Shown: positions 9,323-17,408 of the stretch, piece after piece
How positions within the stretch are numbered: the first letter of the stretch is position 1
Layout: each line of letters starts with the position of its first letter
Source of the DNA: an uncultured Rhodospirillales bacterium
GTDB taxonomy: Bacteria; Pseudomonadota; Alphaproteobacteria; Azospirillales; Azospirillaceae
NCBI GenBank assembly: GCA_903927615.1
Contig: CAIYNU010000029.1
Location: forward strand, 1-47,958
Length of the DNA stretch: 47,958 bases
Direction of reading: 5' to 3'
Translations under genes and position numbers: made by a program
The notes under the pieces: model-generated
What the model was told of the DNA's origin: nothing
The model's input: only the letters and a program-made list of their open reading frames with translations
Database searches by the model: none

Positions 9323-9964
9323 TCACGCCAACAGGTTATGCTGCCTGGCCGCCAACACCACTTGAGTCCGGTTACGAACCTTGAGTGTCCTCATGATCGC
9401 CGCGAGATGGACTTTGACCGTCGCTTCGGAGATGGCCAATGACTGCGCGATCTCTTTATTGGACTTGCCCAGCGACAACTCGGCCAGCACCGCGCGTTGC
9501 TGCCGGGTCAGATGGGTGTCAACCGGCGCCGCGGGCGCCACCTCTTCATCGGGAAAACGGCTGTCGCCCTCGGGACCCAGCACCGCCGGTGGCAGATAAA
9601 CGCCGCCGGCCAGCACCAGCCGAATCGCCTCGGTCATGATCTCCGAGGTTGAAGTCTTGGGAATAAACCCCGAAGCTCCCGCGGCCACCGCCGAGCGGAT
9701 CACGCTGGGACTGTCCAACATCGATATGATAATGATCGGCAGTTCCGGCTGAAGGCCCTTAATTGTACCGATGACGTCGCGTTGTGTCATGCCTGGCATC
9801 AGCATGTCCATGAGCACCAGATCGTAGGACTGGTCACGGGCAGCCTGCACCAACTCATCGCCCGAGCCCACTTCCTGTATGATCACTTCCGTGTCGAGGT
9901 CCGCCAAGATATAGCGCATCCCCGAGCGAAACAGCACATGATCATCCGCCAGCAGGATTCTCAT
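9323..9964 (-). CDS. NarL/FixJ-type response regulator (receiver + LuxR HTH)
   Basis: A 213-residue DNA-binding regulator. The receiver domain (residues 1-120) has Asp7/Asp8 in LLADDH, phospho-acceptor Asp53 in LVLMDMLMPGM, Ser81 in IISM and Lys103 in GFIPKTS. A linker rich in Pro/Asp/Glu (about 125-150) leads to the LuxR helix-turn-helix LTRQQRAVLAELSLGKSNKEIA with recognition helix SEATVKVHLAAI. The start at 9964 has GGGAGGAG 7 nt upstream. No kinase is directly adjacent, but the receiver-kinase pair follows about 390 nt downstream on the same strand and is the natural partner candidate. Target genes cannot be inferred. Confidence 0.92.
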   Translation of the reverse strand: MRILLADDHVLFRSGMRYILADLDTEVIIQEVGSGDELVQAARDQSYDLVLMDMLMPGMTQRDVIGTIKGLQPELPIIIISMLDSPSVIRSAVAAGASGFIPKTSTSEIMTEAIRLVLAGGVYLPPAVLGPEGDSRFPDEEVAPAAPVDTHLTRQQRAVLAELSLGKSNKEIAQSLAISEATVKVHLAAIMRTLKVRNRTQVVLAARQHNLLA

Positions 9965-10475
9965 CTCATCACTCCTCCCGGCCATCCGGTTCCAATGAAC
10001 CGCCACCACGGCGCCTCACGCTGTCATTCCGAGACTGTATACGTCGCCTTGTGTGATTTGGCGAGATGTCTTATGTCCCGGACTGAGGCTCCGCCCGGAC
10101 CGAGTCGTAGATCGCAGGACCGACCCACCGCCCACCGCACCACTGGAGAATGCCGGTGGCCGCCATTTATCCTGGATGAGATCGTCGCCCAGTCTTCCTT
10201 CACACCTCACCCCAACACCACAACCCTCTCGCCGGCATGCGTCCTACCGTCTTGTTGATCCCCTAACCGATCGGGACTTCTGCGCCATCAAGCACACCGC
10301 CGCCAATTCCTTGTTCCCGAAGTATGGCGGAACTTGGGTGATGATCGGCGAGCGATCCCGCTGGTCCGTTACCACCCACCCCCGCATCGACCCCGGGGGC
10401 CGGATGGCACCGGCCCCCGGGGCCACAGTCGAACTGCACCCACCAAGCCAACGCCGGAGGCAAAGCCGCTCATGA
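9965..10475. other. Long non-coding stretch with a strong hairpin
   Basis: About 510 nt between the NarL-type regulator and nsrR with no supported gene. Open frames here have codon use unlike the neighbours and no ribosome-binding sites. The main feature is a perfect 13-bp inverted repeat, CCCCGGGGGCCGG (10391-10403) and CCGGCCCCCGGGG (10410-10422), with a 6-nt loop and no T-run on either strand. It sits 54 nt downstream of the nsrR stop and may stabilise that transcript's end, or be another member of the window's GC-rich palindromes. Confidence 0.5.
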
Positions 10476-10952
10476 TCACCGGGCGACTCGTTTCAAACGA
10501 GGCGCCCGGGTTTCCAACACCATGTCCAGGCCGAGCAACCGCGCCAACTCGTCTTTGGGTTCCAGCAAATCGGCCAGCGTGTATCGGTCCAGCACGGCCA
10601 GGAACGCTTCCAGCGCTTCGCCCAGAATTCCCCGAAGCCGGCACCTCGCAGAAATTCGGCACTGATCGCCCGCCGTCTGGCATTCCACCAGGGCCGCATC
10701 GGTTTCGGTCTCCCGGATCAGCATACCAAGGTTGATCTCTTGGGGCGCCCGGCCGAGTCTGATTCCGCCGTTTTTTCCCCTGACGGTCTCGAGGTACCCC
10801 ATGACGTTGAGGTCATAGACCACCTTCATCAGGTGATTATTGGAGATCTGATAGTGGTCGCTAATCTCCTTGGTGGTCGATAAACTGTCACCCTTCAGGC
10901 CGACATGCATCAAAACTCGGAAGCAGAAGTCGGTATACCGTGTCAGTCGCAT
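10476..10952 (-). CDS. nsrR: Rrf2-family NsrR-type nitric-oxide-sensing repressor
   Basis: A 158-residue Rrf2 winged-helix regulator that in characterised cases carries a [4Fe-4S] cluster, senses nitric oxide and represses NO-detoxification genes. The N-terminal HTH reads TTKEISDHYQISNNHLMKVVYDL, followed by the wing VRGKNGGIRLG. The cluster loop has three cysteines, Cys91, Cys98 and Cys104 (ECQTAGDQC and ARC), and Asp8 in RYTDF is at the position that supplies the fourth ligand in Streptomyces NsrR. The C-terminus FLAVLDRYTLADLLE is also NsrR-like. I prefer NsrR to RirA or IscR because of the RGKNGGIRLG and YTLADL matches. No hmp, norB or nir genes are adjacent, so its regulon lies elsewhere. 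A SUF/ISC regulator is less likely. Confidence 0.82.
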   Translation of the reverse strand: MRLTRYTDFCFRVLMHVGLKGDSLSTTKEISDHYQISNNHLMKVVYDLNVMGYLETVRGKNGGIRLGRAPQEINLGMLIRETETDAALVECQTAGDQCRISARCRLRGILGEALEAFLAVLDRYTLADLLEPKDELARLLGLDMVLETRAPRLKRVAR

Positions 10953-11426
10953 CGCGAGTCCCCCGAAACGGCTCTATGAACATATCTCACCGTATTCAGC
11001 GTCCTTCACTCCCCCGCCAGCCCTCAATGGTAAATCAATTCTTTAATTTAGATTACAGAACGCCGATTCCAGTCAGTATACTTTGTGTAAGGTATAAATA
11101 TAATTAAGAAAAATCTTGACTTTTCCGCTGGTAAATACGATTTTTCTACAAAGTGGTAGAACTAATATTTGCCTCTCAATTCAGTAACGGCAAACACTTG
11201 ACCCTCTGGGGACCACGTTCCCGTTCTGCCCACCGGACTCCCGCTGGCGGTCAGATTGCAACCAGTTATGGCAACAAATGACCGCACCCTAAACATAAGT
11301 ACTACTCCTAAAGTTCTCATCGATAAAGTCTGCACAATGTCGCAGTTGGTGAAAAATTTGGGGTTTTTATTGATAGTACGTGGCCGACGCATTGCCGCCC
11401 CCGTGGGCCGAGAGGAGCAGTCATCG
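10953..11426. other. AT-rich divergent intergenic region (nsrR / ybiB-like gene)
   Basis: About 470 nt without a supported gene. Positions 11030-11170 are strikingly AT-rich for this genome. The region holds a perfect TATAAT at 11099-11104 and a TTGACT at 11116-11121 on the plus strand, though neither has a well-spaced partner box, and the dyad TTCTAC-N6-GTAGAA listed separately. An open frame runs in phase from 11256 into the downstream gene, but the ribosome-binding site at 11411-11417 argues for the start at 11427. The long leader would leave room for regulation of either gene. Confidence 0.5.
11144..11161. promoter_or_regulatory. Operator-like dyad TTCTAC-N6-GTAGAA
   Basis: A perfect 6+6 inverted repeat with an AAAGTG centre (18 bp) inside the AT-rich divergent region. 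It begins 23 nt downstream of a TTGACT hexamer on the plus strand, so it would overlap the -10/+1 zone of a promoter reading toward the ybiB-like gene. The half-site does not match the NsrR or FNR consensus as I know them. The regulator is unknown. Confidence 0.4.
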
Positions 11427-12461
11427 ATGATCACACCACCGCCCGGGCCCAACCGACCCCATGACGCCGCCGAACGCGGGCTCCATCCTTTTGCCGACTT
11501 CATCCGCATCCTCGGACGCGGCCCCAACGGGTCGCGATCCTTGACCCTCGAGGAAGCCGAGGCGGCGATGACCATGATTTGCGCCGGCACGGTCGAACCG
11601 CTTCAGATCGGGGCGCTGATGGCGTTGCTGCGGTACCGTGGGGAGACGCCGGCGGAACTCGCCGGCATGGTCCGCGCGCTGCGCGCAACCGTAGCTCGGT
11701 CGCACCCATGGCCCACGCCGGACCTTGACTGGCCAACCTATGCCAGCGGCGGAACCCGCGGCCTCCCGTGGTTCGTCCTGTCGGCCCTGTTGCTGGCCGG
11801 AACCGGCGTGCGGGTGTTCATGCATGGCGCCGGCAGCGACCAGAGCCAACCCTCACGGGCCGAACACGTGCTGGCCGAATTGGGCGTGCCCGCATCCCGC
11901 ACCCCCGCCGAAGCCAGTCTCGCCCTGGCCTGCCGGGGCTTCGCCTTCATGCCGTTATCCCGCCTGTGCCCGCGACTCCAAGAACTGATCGCATTACGCG
12001 AACAGCTTGGGCTGCGAACCGCCGCTCATACGGTCGCCCGTCTGCTGAACCCGTTCGAGGCACCGCACCTGATCCAGGGGGTGTTTCATCCACCCTATCG
12101 TGTCCTGCAACAGCAAGCTGCCGCCCTTTTGGGACAACCCCGGTTGGCGGTGTTCAAGGGGGGGCGCGGCGAAGCGGAACGCCCGGCGCTGAAGAGTTGT
12201 GACGTGGCGGGCGTCGACCACGGTCGCCTCGACTGCGAGTCGTGGCCAGCACTCCGGCCCCACCCCGGCTCAGGCCCGGCTGAATCGACAACGCCGGCCG
12301 CTCTTTGGCACGGCGAGACTCGGGATGACCACGCAACCGCCCTGGTGATCGGCTCTGCGGCCGTGGCGTTGCGCCTGCTGGGCCGGGCGTCGTCCCCGGC
12401 AGACGCCGACGCCCTGGCTGCGGACTGCTGGCACCGGCGCGACCGCAATCGTCTGCCGTGA
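11427..12461 (+). CDS. YbiB/TrpD2-like glycosyltransferase-family protein
   Basis: A 344-residue protein of the anthranilate phosphoribosyltransferase-like (TrpD2/YbiB) group. The N-terminal helical domain (HPFADFIRILGRGPNGSRSLTLEEAEAAMTMI, then IGALMALLRYRGETPAELAGMVRALR) matches the TrpD fold. The catalytic TrpD Gly-rich loop GTGGD is replaced by YASGGTRGLPWFVLSALLLAGTGVRVFMHG, as in YbiB homologues, which bind nucleic acid rather than make tryptophan. The later GVFHPPYRVLQQQAAALLGQPRLAVFKGGRGEAE segment is also typical. AGGAG lies 9 nt before the ATG at 11427. The gene is divergent from nsrR and convergent with merR. In E. coli the homologue is reported as SOS-regulated; no such box was identified here. 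A role in tryptophan synthesis is unlikely. Confidence 0.8.
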   Translation: MITPPPGPNRPHDAAERGLHPFADFIRILGRGPNGSRSLTLEEAEAAMTMICAGTVEPLQIGALMALLRYRGETPAELAGMVRALRATVARSHPWPTPDLDWPTYASGGTRGLPWFVLSALLLAGTGVRVFMHGAGSDQSQPSRAEHVLAELGVPASRTPAEASLALACRGFAFMPLSRLCPRLQELIALREQLGLRTAAHTVARLLNPFEAPHLIQGVFHPPYRVLQQQAAALLGQPRLAVFKGGRGEAERPALKSCDVAGVDHGRLDCESWPALRPHPGSGPAESTTPAALWHGETRDDHATALVIGSAAVALRLLGRASSPADADALAADCWHRRDRNRLP

Positions 12462-12517
12462 CGGCAAGCTCACCCGCCTGGAACCGGCGTCGGGCCGCGG
12501 CGTCCTCGGATCGGCTC

Positions 12518-13156
12518 TCAGGTCCGATCCATCGTCTTGTTGAGCAGCACCTTCAGTTCGATCAGCTCGGCCCGCAAGGCCACCAGTTGCCGTCGGTGCC
12601 AGGCCGGAAGAACCCCGCCATCGACGGACTCGCCGCGAATCGGCGTCGGTTCCGGCGGCGGCATCGTTGGCGTTGGCGTTGGTGTTTGCGTTGGCGCGGC
12701 CACGGGGGACGCCGCCTGGGCCATGAGCGACGCCGCGGCGGGCAGCGGACCGGGTTCCAAAGCCGCCGGCGGCGGCACGTCTGCAACCGACAAGGACCGT
12801 TCCACCGATGACGGCTCTGCCCCGTCCCCATCGGTGTCCAGCCCCCCCTCGACCAGCCCCTCCGCCTCGCCATCGGTTCCGGCCGAGCGCGACTCCTTCA
12901 GTAACCGCTGCACCCCCTTGATGGTGTAGCCTTCGCTGTAGAGCAAGCGCCGGATATTGCGCAACAGCGCCACGTCTTCCGGACGGTAATACCGCCGGCC
13001 GCCGCCGCGTTTAAGCGGCCGGACCTGGGGAAACTTGGTCTCCCAGAACCGCAAGACGTGCTGGGGTACGTCCAGCTCGTCGGACACCTCGCTGATGGTC
13101 CGAAACGCCGTCGCCGATTTGACGCCTGCGCGTGGTCTGGCTTCTTCTTTGTCCAT
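12518..13156 (-). CDS. MerR-family transcriptional regulator with Pro/Thr-rich linker
   Basis: A 212-residue regulator commonly found next to ihfA in alphaproteobacteria. The MerR HTH and wing are clear ([69 protein letters not shown]). A disordered acidic then Pro/Ala/Thr-rich region follows (about 95-170), including a TPTPTPT run encoded by a 6-bp tandem repeat. A C-terminal helix ([22 protein letters not shown]) probably makes a dimer coiled coil. It starts 8 nt after the ihfA stop, so the two are one operon. No ligand-binding domain is visible and the targets are unknown. Confidence 0.9.
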   Translation of the reverse strand: MDKEEARPRAGVKSATAFRTISEVSDELDVPQHVLRFWETKFPQVRPLKRGGGRRYYRPEDVALLRNIRRLLYSEGYTIKGVQRLLKESRSAGTDGEAEGLVEGGLDTDGDGAEPSSVERSLSVADVPPPAALEPGPLPAAASLMAQAASPVAAPTQTPTPTPTMPPPEPTPIRGESVDGGVLPAWHRRQLVALRAELIELKVLLNKTMDRT

Positions 13157-13164
13157 ACTCGTCC

Positions 13165-13488
13165 TCAGGACGACCCGGCATTTTCGGCCTCGGCCAAAAC
13201 CTCATTGATGCGATTCTTCAGGACGTGGCTAGCCCGGAACACCAGCACACGCCGCGGCAAAATCGGCACTTCCTCCCCGGTCTTGGGATTACGGCCGATC
13301 CTTTGCCCCTTCTGACGCACCGAGAAACTGCCGAATGACGAGATCTTGACCATCTCGCCCCGGGCCAGCGCGTCGGATATCTCATTGAGGATGGTTTCCA
13401 CCAGCTCAGCGGACTCGTTCCGCGACAAGCCGACTTCCTGATAAACTGCTTCGCTAAGTTGAGCGCGTGTCACAGTACTGTTCGGCAT
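13165..13488 (-). CDS. ihfA: Integration host factor alpha subunit
   Basis: A 107-residue HU/IHF-family DNA-bending protein; with IhfB it forms a heterodimer that sharply bends specific sites during recombination, replication and sigma-54 transcription. It has the IHF-alpha start [41 protein letters not shown], the KISSFGSF strand, the beta-arm [14 protein letters not shown] with the DNA-intercalating Pro, and the RVLVFRAS segment. The position beside plsX-fabH and merR is the standard alphaproteobacterial arrangement and separates it from ihfB or hupB. The 237-nt gap to fabH contains no supported gene and may hold the ihfA promoter. Confidence 0.95.
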   Translation of the reverse strand: MPNSTVTRAQLSEAVYQEVGLSRNESAELVETILNEISDALARGEMVKISSFGSFSVRQKGQRIGRNPKTGEEVPILPRRVLVFRASHVLKNRINEVLAEAENAGSS

Positions 13489-13725
13489 GACGGTGCCCCT
13501 CCGAGAACCCGGATTGACAGCCTAATCCGCCAAACTAACCCCGTCAATTCAAAAGCTTGCGACGTGGGTTCGAAGCGTGACGCGAAGCACGGCCGCTAGG
13601 GCCGAAAAAAAGCCTGTTGTGCGCCATGTTCAGCGGAAAACAACGGGTTACAGAATGGTCCGGCGGCCGTTGATCGGAACACGCCCGGACCTGCGTCGGC
13701 AAACCGGCGGATGCCGGCAACCGTG

Positions 13726-14703
13726 CTACCAACGAACCAGCGCCGAACCCCAGGTAAAACCGCCGCCCATGGCTTCCATCAGGATCAGATCGCCGCGTTT
13801 GATCCGTCCGTCCGTCACCGCCTCGGTCAAGGCCAGGGGAATCGAGGCGGCCGAGGTGTTGCCATGATGGTCAACCGAGATCACCGCGCGCTCGAGCGGC
13901 AGATGCAGCTTGCGTGCGGTCGCTTCAATGATGCGCAGATTGGCTTGATGGGGGACCAGCCAGTCAAGCTGACTGGGGTCGACACCGTTGACCGCCAGGG
14001 CTTCCGCTGCCGTCTCGCTCAGACGCGACACCGCGTGACGGAACACCTCTTGGCCGTTCATCCGGACATGGCCGGTGGTCTGAGTCGCGGACGGCCCGCC
14101 ATCCACCCAGAGGGCGTCGTAATGGCGACCGTCGGAATGCAGGTGAGTCGACAACACGCCCCGATCCGCCACCGTGCCGGCCTGGCCATCGGCGGCCTCC
14201 AACACCACCGCCCCCGCCCCATCACCAAACAACACACAGGTGGTGCGATCTTCCCAGTCCAAAATCCGCGAAAAGGTATCGGCCCCGATCACCAGCGCGG
14301 TGCGGGCCTGTCCCAGACGCAAGAAGTTGTCGGCAACCGCCAGCGCGTAGATAAAGCCCGAGCACACGGCCTGCACGTCGAAGGCAAATCCCGTGGTGAT
14401 TCCCAACCGGGCTTGAACCTTGACCGCCGTTGCCGGAAACGTATGGTCCGGAGTCGTGGTGGCCAGAACAATCAGATCGACCCGGCTTGCCGGAATTCCG
14501 GCATGGGCCAGAGCTTGCTGCGCCGCACCCAACGCCAGTTCCGACGTGGTCTCGCCCTCGCCGACAATGTGCCGGCTGCGAATCCCGGTGCGTTGCACGA
14601 TCCAGTCGTCGGAGGTATCAACACGTTGGGCCAGTTCATGATTGCTGACCGACTGGCGCGGCAGACACGAGCCGCAGCCAATCATAAGGGATCGTACTAC
14701 CAT
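13726..14703 (-). CDS. fabH: Beta-ketoacyl-ACP synthase III
   Basis: Condenses acetyl-CoA with malonyl-ACP to start type-II fatty-acid synthesis in the cytoplasm. The 325-residue length and thiolase fold are typical. The catalytic triad is visible: Cys114 in DVQAVCSGF, His252 in PHQANLRI and Asn282 in [10 protein letters not shown]. The [14 protein letters not shown]-terminus is diagnostic. The start codon directly abuts the plsX stop (TGA then ATG, no gap), so the two are translated as a unit. This links phospholipid acyl transfer to fatty-acid initiation. Confidence 0.97.
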   Translation of the reverse strand: MVVRSLMIGCGSCLPRQSVSNHELAQRVDTSDDWIVQRTGIRSRHIVGEGETTSELALGAAQQALAHAGIPASRVDLIVLATTTPDHTFPATAVKVQARLGITTGFAFDVQAVCSGFIYALAVADNFLRLGQARTALVIGADTFSRILDWEDRTTCVLFGDGAGAVVLEAADGQAGTVADRGVLSTHLHSDGRHYDALWVDGGPSATQTTGHVRMNGQEVFRHAVSRLSETAAEALAVNGVDPSQLDWLVPHQANLRIIEATARKLHLPLERAVISVDHHGNTSAASIPLALTEAVTDGRIKRGDLILMEAMGGGFTWGSALVRW

Positions 14704-15753
14704 TCAGACCGCCGCCGCCTCGATATCGGAAACCGCTGTCGCGCCCAGGCGCGGCATCTCGTCCTTGATCCGTTCGTTAAACCCTTGGGTCGCCAAGTCA
14801 AAGGCCACACCGATGGCGTTGGCGAAGCCGATTTCGTCCGTCCCGCCGTGACTTTTGACGCACACGCCGCGCAAACCCAGGAACATCGCGCCATTATAGC
14901 GTCTCGGATCCGTGCGCGCTTTGAGTTTCTTGAACGCCGGCCGGGCCAACAGATAGCCGAGCTTGGCCAACAACGATGACTCAAAGGTGCGCCGAAGCAG
15001 CTCGGAATAAAGCCGGGCGGTGCCTTCGGCGGTCTTGAGCGCAACATTGCCCGTAAAGCCATCGGTGACGATCACGTCGACCTTGCCGGCGGCAATATCG
15101 TTCCCCTCGACGAAACCGTGAAAGCGGAGAGGCAGGTTGTTGGCCCGCAGTCGCGCCGCGGCTTCCCTGATCGCCTCGTGGCCTTTCTGGTCCTCGGATC
15201 CGACGTTAAGCAAGCCCACGGTGGGTTCGACCAAGCCGAGAACGGTCCGGGCAAAGGCTGATCCCATCACCGCAAACTGGACCAGATTATCGGCGTCACA
15301 CTCCAGATTCGCGCCAAGATCCAGCATGACGCTCTCTCCGCGTTGAGTCGGAAAGAACGAAGCAATGGCTGGCCGGTCGATTCCGGGCAGCGTTTTCAGC
15401 ACCATCTTGGCCATGGCCATCAGCGCGCCGGTGTTGCCGGCCGAGACCACGACACCGGCCTTGCCCTCGGCCACCGCATCAATGGCGCGGCGCATGCTGG
15501 TGTTGCGCCCCCCGCGCAAGGCTGCGGCCGCTTTCGCGTCGCTGGAAACGGAGTCGGGGGTATGCAACACCGTGGACACGTCCCGCAGGGCCGGCCGCTT
15601 TGCCAACAGGGGGCCAATCTGATGCTCGTCGCCGAACATCAGGTAGTCGACCCCGGGATGACGCTCGCGGGCCAGCGCGGCACCGGCAACGACCATATCG
15701 GGCGCGTGATCGCCCCCCATAGCATCAAGCGCGATGGTCAGACGTCCACTCAC
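14704..15753 (-). CDS. plsX: Phosphate acyltransferase PlsX
   Basis: Converts acyl-ACP and phosphate to acyl-phosphate, the donor for PlsY in phosphatidic-acid synthesis; a peripheral membrane enzyme of 349 residues. Family motifs are the N-terminal IALDAMGGDHAPDMVVAGA, then SAGNTGALMAMA, LDLGANLECDADNLVQFA, LLNVGSEDQKG and the C-terminal VIVTDGFTGNVALKTAEG, YNGAMFLGLRGVCVKSHGGTD. It is preceded by rpmF with a 40-nt gap and followed without a gap by fabH, the widely conserved rpmF-plsX-fabH operon order. Confidence 0.97.
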   Translation of the reverse strand: MSGRLTIALDAMGGDHAPDMVVAGAALARERHPGVDYLMFGDEHQIGPLLAKRPALRDVSTVLHTPDSVSSDAKAAAALRGGRNTSMRRAIDAVAEGKAGVVVSAGNTGALMAMAKMVLKTLPGIDRPAIASFFPTQRGESVMLDLGANLECDADNLVQFAVMGSAFARTVLGLVEPTVGLLNVGSEDQKGHEAIREAAARLRANNLPLRFHGFVEGNDIAAGKVDVIVTDGFTGNVALKTAEGTARLYSELLRRTFESSLLAKLGYLLARPAFKKLKARTDPRRYNGAMFLGLRGVCVKSHGGTDEIGFANAIGVAFDLATQGFNERIKDEMPRLGATAVSDIEAAAV

Positions 15754-15793
15754 CGCCGGGCTCCTTCGCCGCTGGTCATGCCATCCGCCGTGT

Positions 15794-15976
15794 CTACGCG
15801 GCGGCCGTTTTCACAACTTCCCGGCCATCGTAATAACCGCAGGCCAGACAAACATGATGGGGGCGCTTCAACTCGCCACAGTTCGGGCATTCGGCATGCG
15901 ACTCAGCCGTCAGCGCGTGATGGGCCCGCCGCATGTTACGCCGGGATTTCGATGTCTTTTTCTTCGGAACAGCCAT
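15794..15976 (-). CDS. rpmF: 50S ribosomal protein L32
   Basis: A 60-residue basic zinc-ribbon ribosomal protein. It begins [20 protein letters not shown], the L32 signature, and has all four zinc cysteines as two CxxC pairs: Cys30/Cys33 (CPNC) and Cys43/Cys46 (CLAC). It is the first gene of the rpmF-plsX-fabH group. The terminator-like hairpin at 16058-16082 separates it from yceD, so it probably has its own promoter in the 80 nt between. Confidence 0.97.
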   Translation of the reverse strand: MAVPKKKTSKSRRNMRRAHHALTAESHAECPNCGELKRPHHVCLACGYYDGREVVKTAAA

Positions 15977-16057
15977 GGTCTTTGCTCGGTCTCAACGCGG
16001 TGAAAATCTTGTTCCGGCGGGGGACTCCAGTCGATTCCCGGCACACCGTCCGAGTGG

Positions 16058-16082
16058 AAAGGGCGGCCCGAACAGGCCGCCC
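16058..16082 (-). terminator. Hairpin terminator between yceD and rpmF
   Basis: An 8-bp perfect stem, GGGCGGCC (16061-16068) with GGCCGCCC (16075-16082), around a 6-nt loop. Read on the minus strand it is followed by TTTCC, a short T-run. It lies 67 nt past the yceD stop. The T-run is weak, so partial read-through into rpmF is likely. Confidence 0.55.
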
Positions 16083-16148
16083 CTCACGCGGCGCATTCAA
16101 TACTAGCAATGCCGGTGCAGGGCAAGCGATATCCGGCGTTATCCGGGG

Positions 16149-16709
16149 TCAGTCGGAACACTTTAACCGCGCCAGGGCCTTGAACGGATTGGTGACGGCT
16201 TCGGCACCATCCGCCGCGTCGTCGAAACCGGCAAATGTCACACCTGGACGCCGCGGATACGGCTCCAGTGCCAGTGACAGGTGTTGAGCGGTCAGTTCGC
16301 CGATATCGATGCCGGCTTCGCCCATGGGTTCCGGCAAATCCTCATCAAGCGCGAAGGGGTCCATCACCAGATCCCCGGAGGCCCCATCCGGGTCATCGAC
16401 CGGAATCATGGCCGCAGGCGCGAACAACGCCCCGAACGCTTCGACGACCTGGGCCGGCACCGGGTCCAGGGAAACGACGCACGTCTGGACCACGTCGGCC
16501 GACAGTTGCCCACGCACGCGCACCATCCGCCCGCCTTCCAGTCGCCGCAAGCGGACGGTGGCGCTCAGGCGATTCACCGCCACCAGCCCCAACCGGGTCG
16601 CCAAAGCCCGGCACTCGCCCGGGCTGGCTTCGATCTCGCGGACCACTTCACCGCGCGCCATAGCCTCCTCGGGTACCGTCCGCGAAAACTCCGGCATCAC
16701 CACCCTCAT
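16149..16709 (-). CDS. yceD: YceD / DUF177 family protein
   Basis: A 186-residue DUF177 protein. Homologues are linked to 23S rRNA accumulation or processing and are generally encoded just upstream of rpmF. The alphaproteobacterial family features are visible: MPEFSRTV at the start, a central VRGQLSADVVQTCVVSLDPVPAQV strand pair with its conserved Cys, an acidic segment ending DIGELTAQHLSLALEPYPRRPGV, and the C-terminal NPFKALARLK. The ATG at 16709 overlaps the stop of the upstream chaperone gene as ATGA; a second ATG four codons later (MPEFSR, 16697) could also be used. Function in this organism is inferred from family and context. Confidence 0.88.
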   Translation of the reverse strand: MRVVMPEFSRTVPEEAMARGEVVREIEASPGECRALATRLGLVAVNRLSATVRLRRLEGGRMVRVRGQLSADVVQTCVVSLDPVPAQVVEAFGALFAPAAMIPVDDPDGASGDLVMDPFALDEDLPEPMGEAGIDIGELTAQHLSLALEPYPRRPGVTFAGFDDAADGAEAVTNPFKALARLKCSD

Positions 16710-17317
16710 GGTAAACTCTCCATCCCTGCACTCATCCGCTCTGGGACCGCTTCCGGAACCGGCGGCTCGGGAAAACGGACGCTGCCAGCCAATATGTGTT
16801 CCAGCGGTTGCCGTGCCAGAGACGCCGACGCCGCACGGACATAACCGACCATCCCTGCCACCTCCACGGCGGACGCCGATCGGATCCGGTAAAGGTTGAC
16901 GGCCAACGCCGCCACCAGCGCCTCGCCGTCACCGTCCGCCACCAGGCCGTTGTCATAGGCATGGATACGGCAATTGCAGCCCCGGGCCAATGCCCGCACC
17001 GGCACCGCCGTGCCCGACCGACCGGTCCACGCCCCACGCCCCCATCCACTCGTCGCGCGATCCACATCGGCCACCATGACCTCGAACAGGCGCCGGGAGA
17101 ACCGCCTGGCCCTTTCCCCCTGTCGTTTAAGCCGGTGCAGGACCAGAAAGACGTGAAGCACCAGCAACTCGAAACGGCCCTCCAGAGTATCCGGAACCCC
17201 CCACCACCGGTAAAATTCCGACCGCCGGGCCTGGGCCGCCAGCACGGCATAGCACCGGGCTTCGGGATCGTCCGGCCGCGCTCCAAAGACACGATTCCAC
17301 AGCGAGATCATTTTCAT
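16706..17317 (-). CDS. Ubiquinol-cytochrome c chaperone family protein
   Basis: A CBP3/UQCC1-like protein of about 203 residues; relatives assist assembly of the cytochrome bc1 complex. Family-like segments are the start SLWNRVFGARPDDPEARCYAVLAAQARRSEFYRWWGVPDTLEGRFELLVLHVFLVLHRLK and, later, RIHAYDNGLVADGDGEALVAALAVNLYR. The stretch between them (DVDRATSGWGRGAWTGRSG and onward) replaces the segment I recall as highly conserved (MGVGDL-type), and seems about four residues longer. The ATG at 17317 is chosen (MKMISLW); 17311 and 17347 are alternatives, and no strong ribosome-binding site decides. Its stop overlaps the yceD start (ATGA). It is divergent from bamE, the usual alphaproteobacterial arrangement. 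Confidence 0.85.
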   Translation of the reverse strand: MKMISLWNRVFGARPDDPEARCYAVLAAQARRSEFYRWWGVPDTLEGRFELLVLHVFLVLHRLKRQGERARRFSRRLFEVMVADVDRATSGWGRGAWTGRSGTAVPVRALARGCNCRIHAYDNGLVADGDGEALVAALAVNLYRIRSASAVEVAGMVGYVRAASASLARQPLEHILAGSVRFPEPPVPEAVPERMSAGMESLP

Positions 17318-17408
17318 GCCAGCGATACGTTGACAGAGCAAACCCACCGGTGCAATTGTCCCCTACGTTTCTGCTTCGCCCCCAACCACATCACGATAGT
17401 CGACTGTC

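Noticed and set aside
10053-10475. A 140-codon open frame on the plus strand in the gap before nsrR
   Set aside because: No ribosome-binding site, Arg/Pro-rich composition typical of an antisense or random frame in GC-rich DNA, and no recognisable motif.
11162-11590. Minus-strand open frame across the nsrR-ybiB gap
   Set aside because: It runs antisense into the ybiB-like gene, has no start signal and no family resemblance.
11427-12461. Reading the TrpD-like protein as anthranilate phosphoribosyltransferase
   Set aside because: The phosphoribosyl-binding glycine loop of TrpD is not conserved and the overall match is to the YbiB/TrpD2 group.
13590-13612. Hairpin plus A7 (CGGCCGCTAGGGCCG then AAAAAAA) between ihfA and fabH
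   Set aside because: The homopolymer is on the wrong side for the minus-strand genes (T-run would precede the hairpin) and reads as A on the plus strand, so it cannot be an intrinsic terminator.
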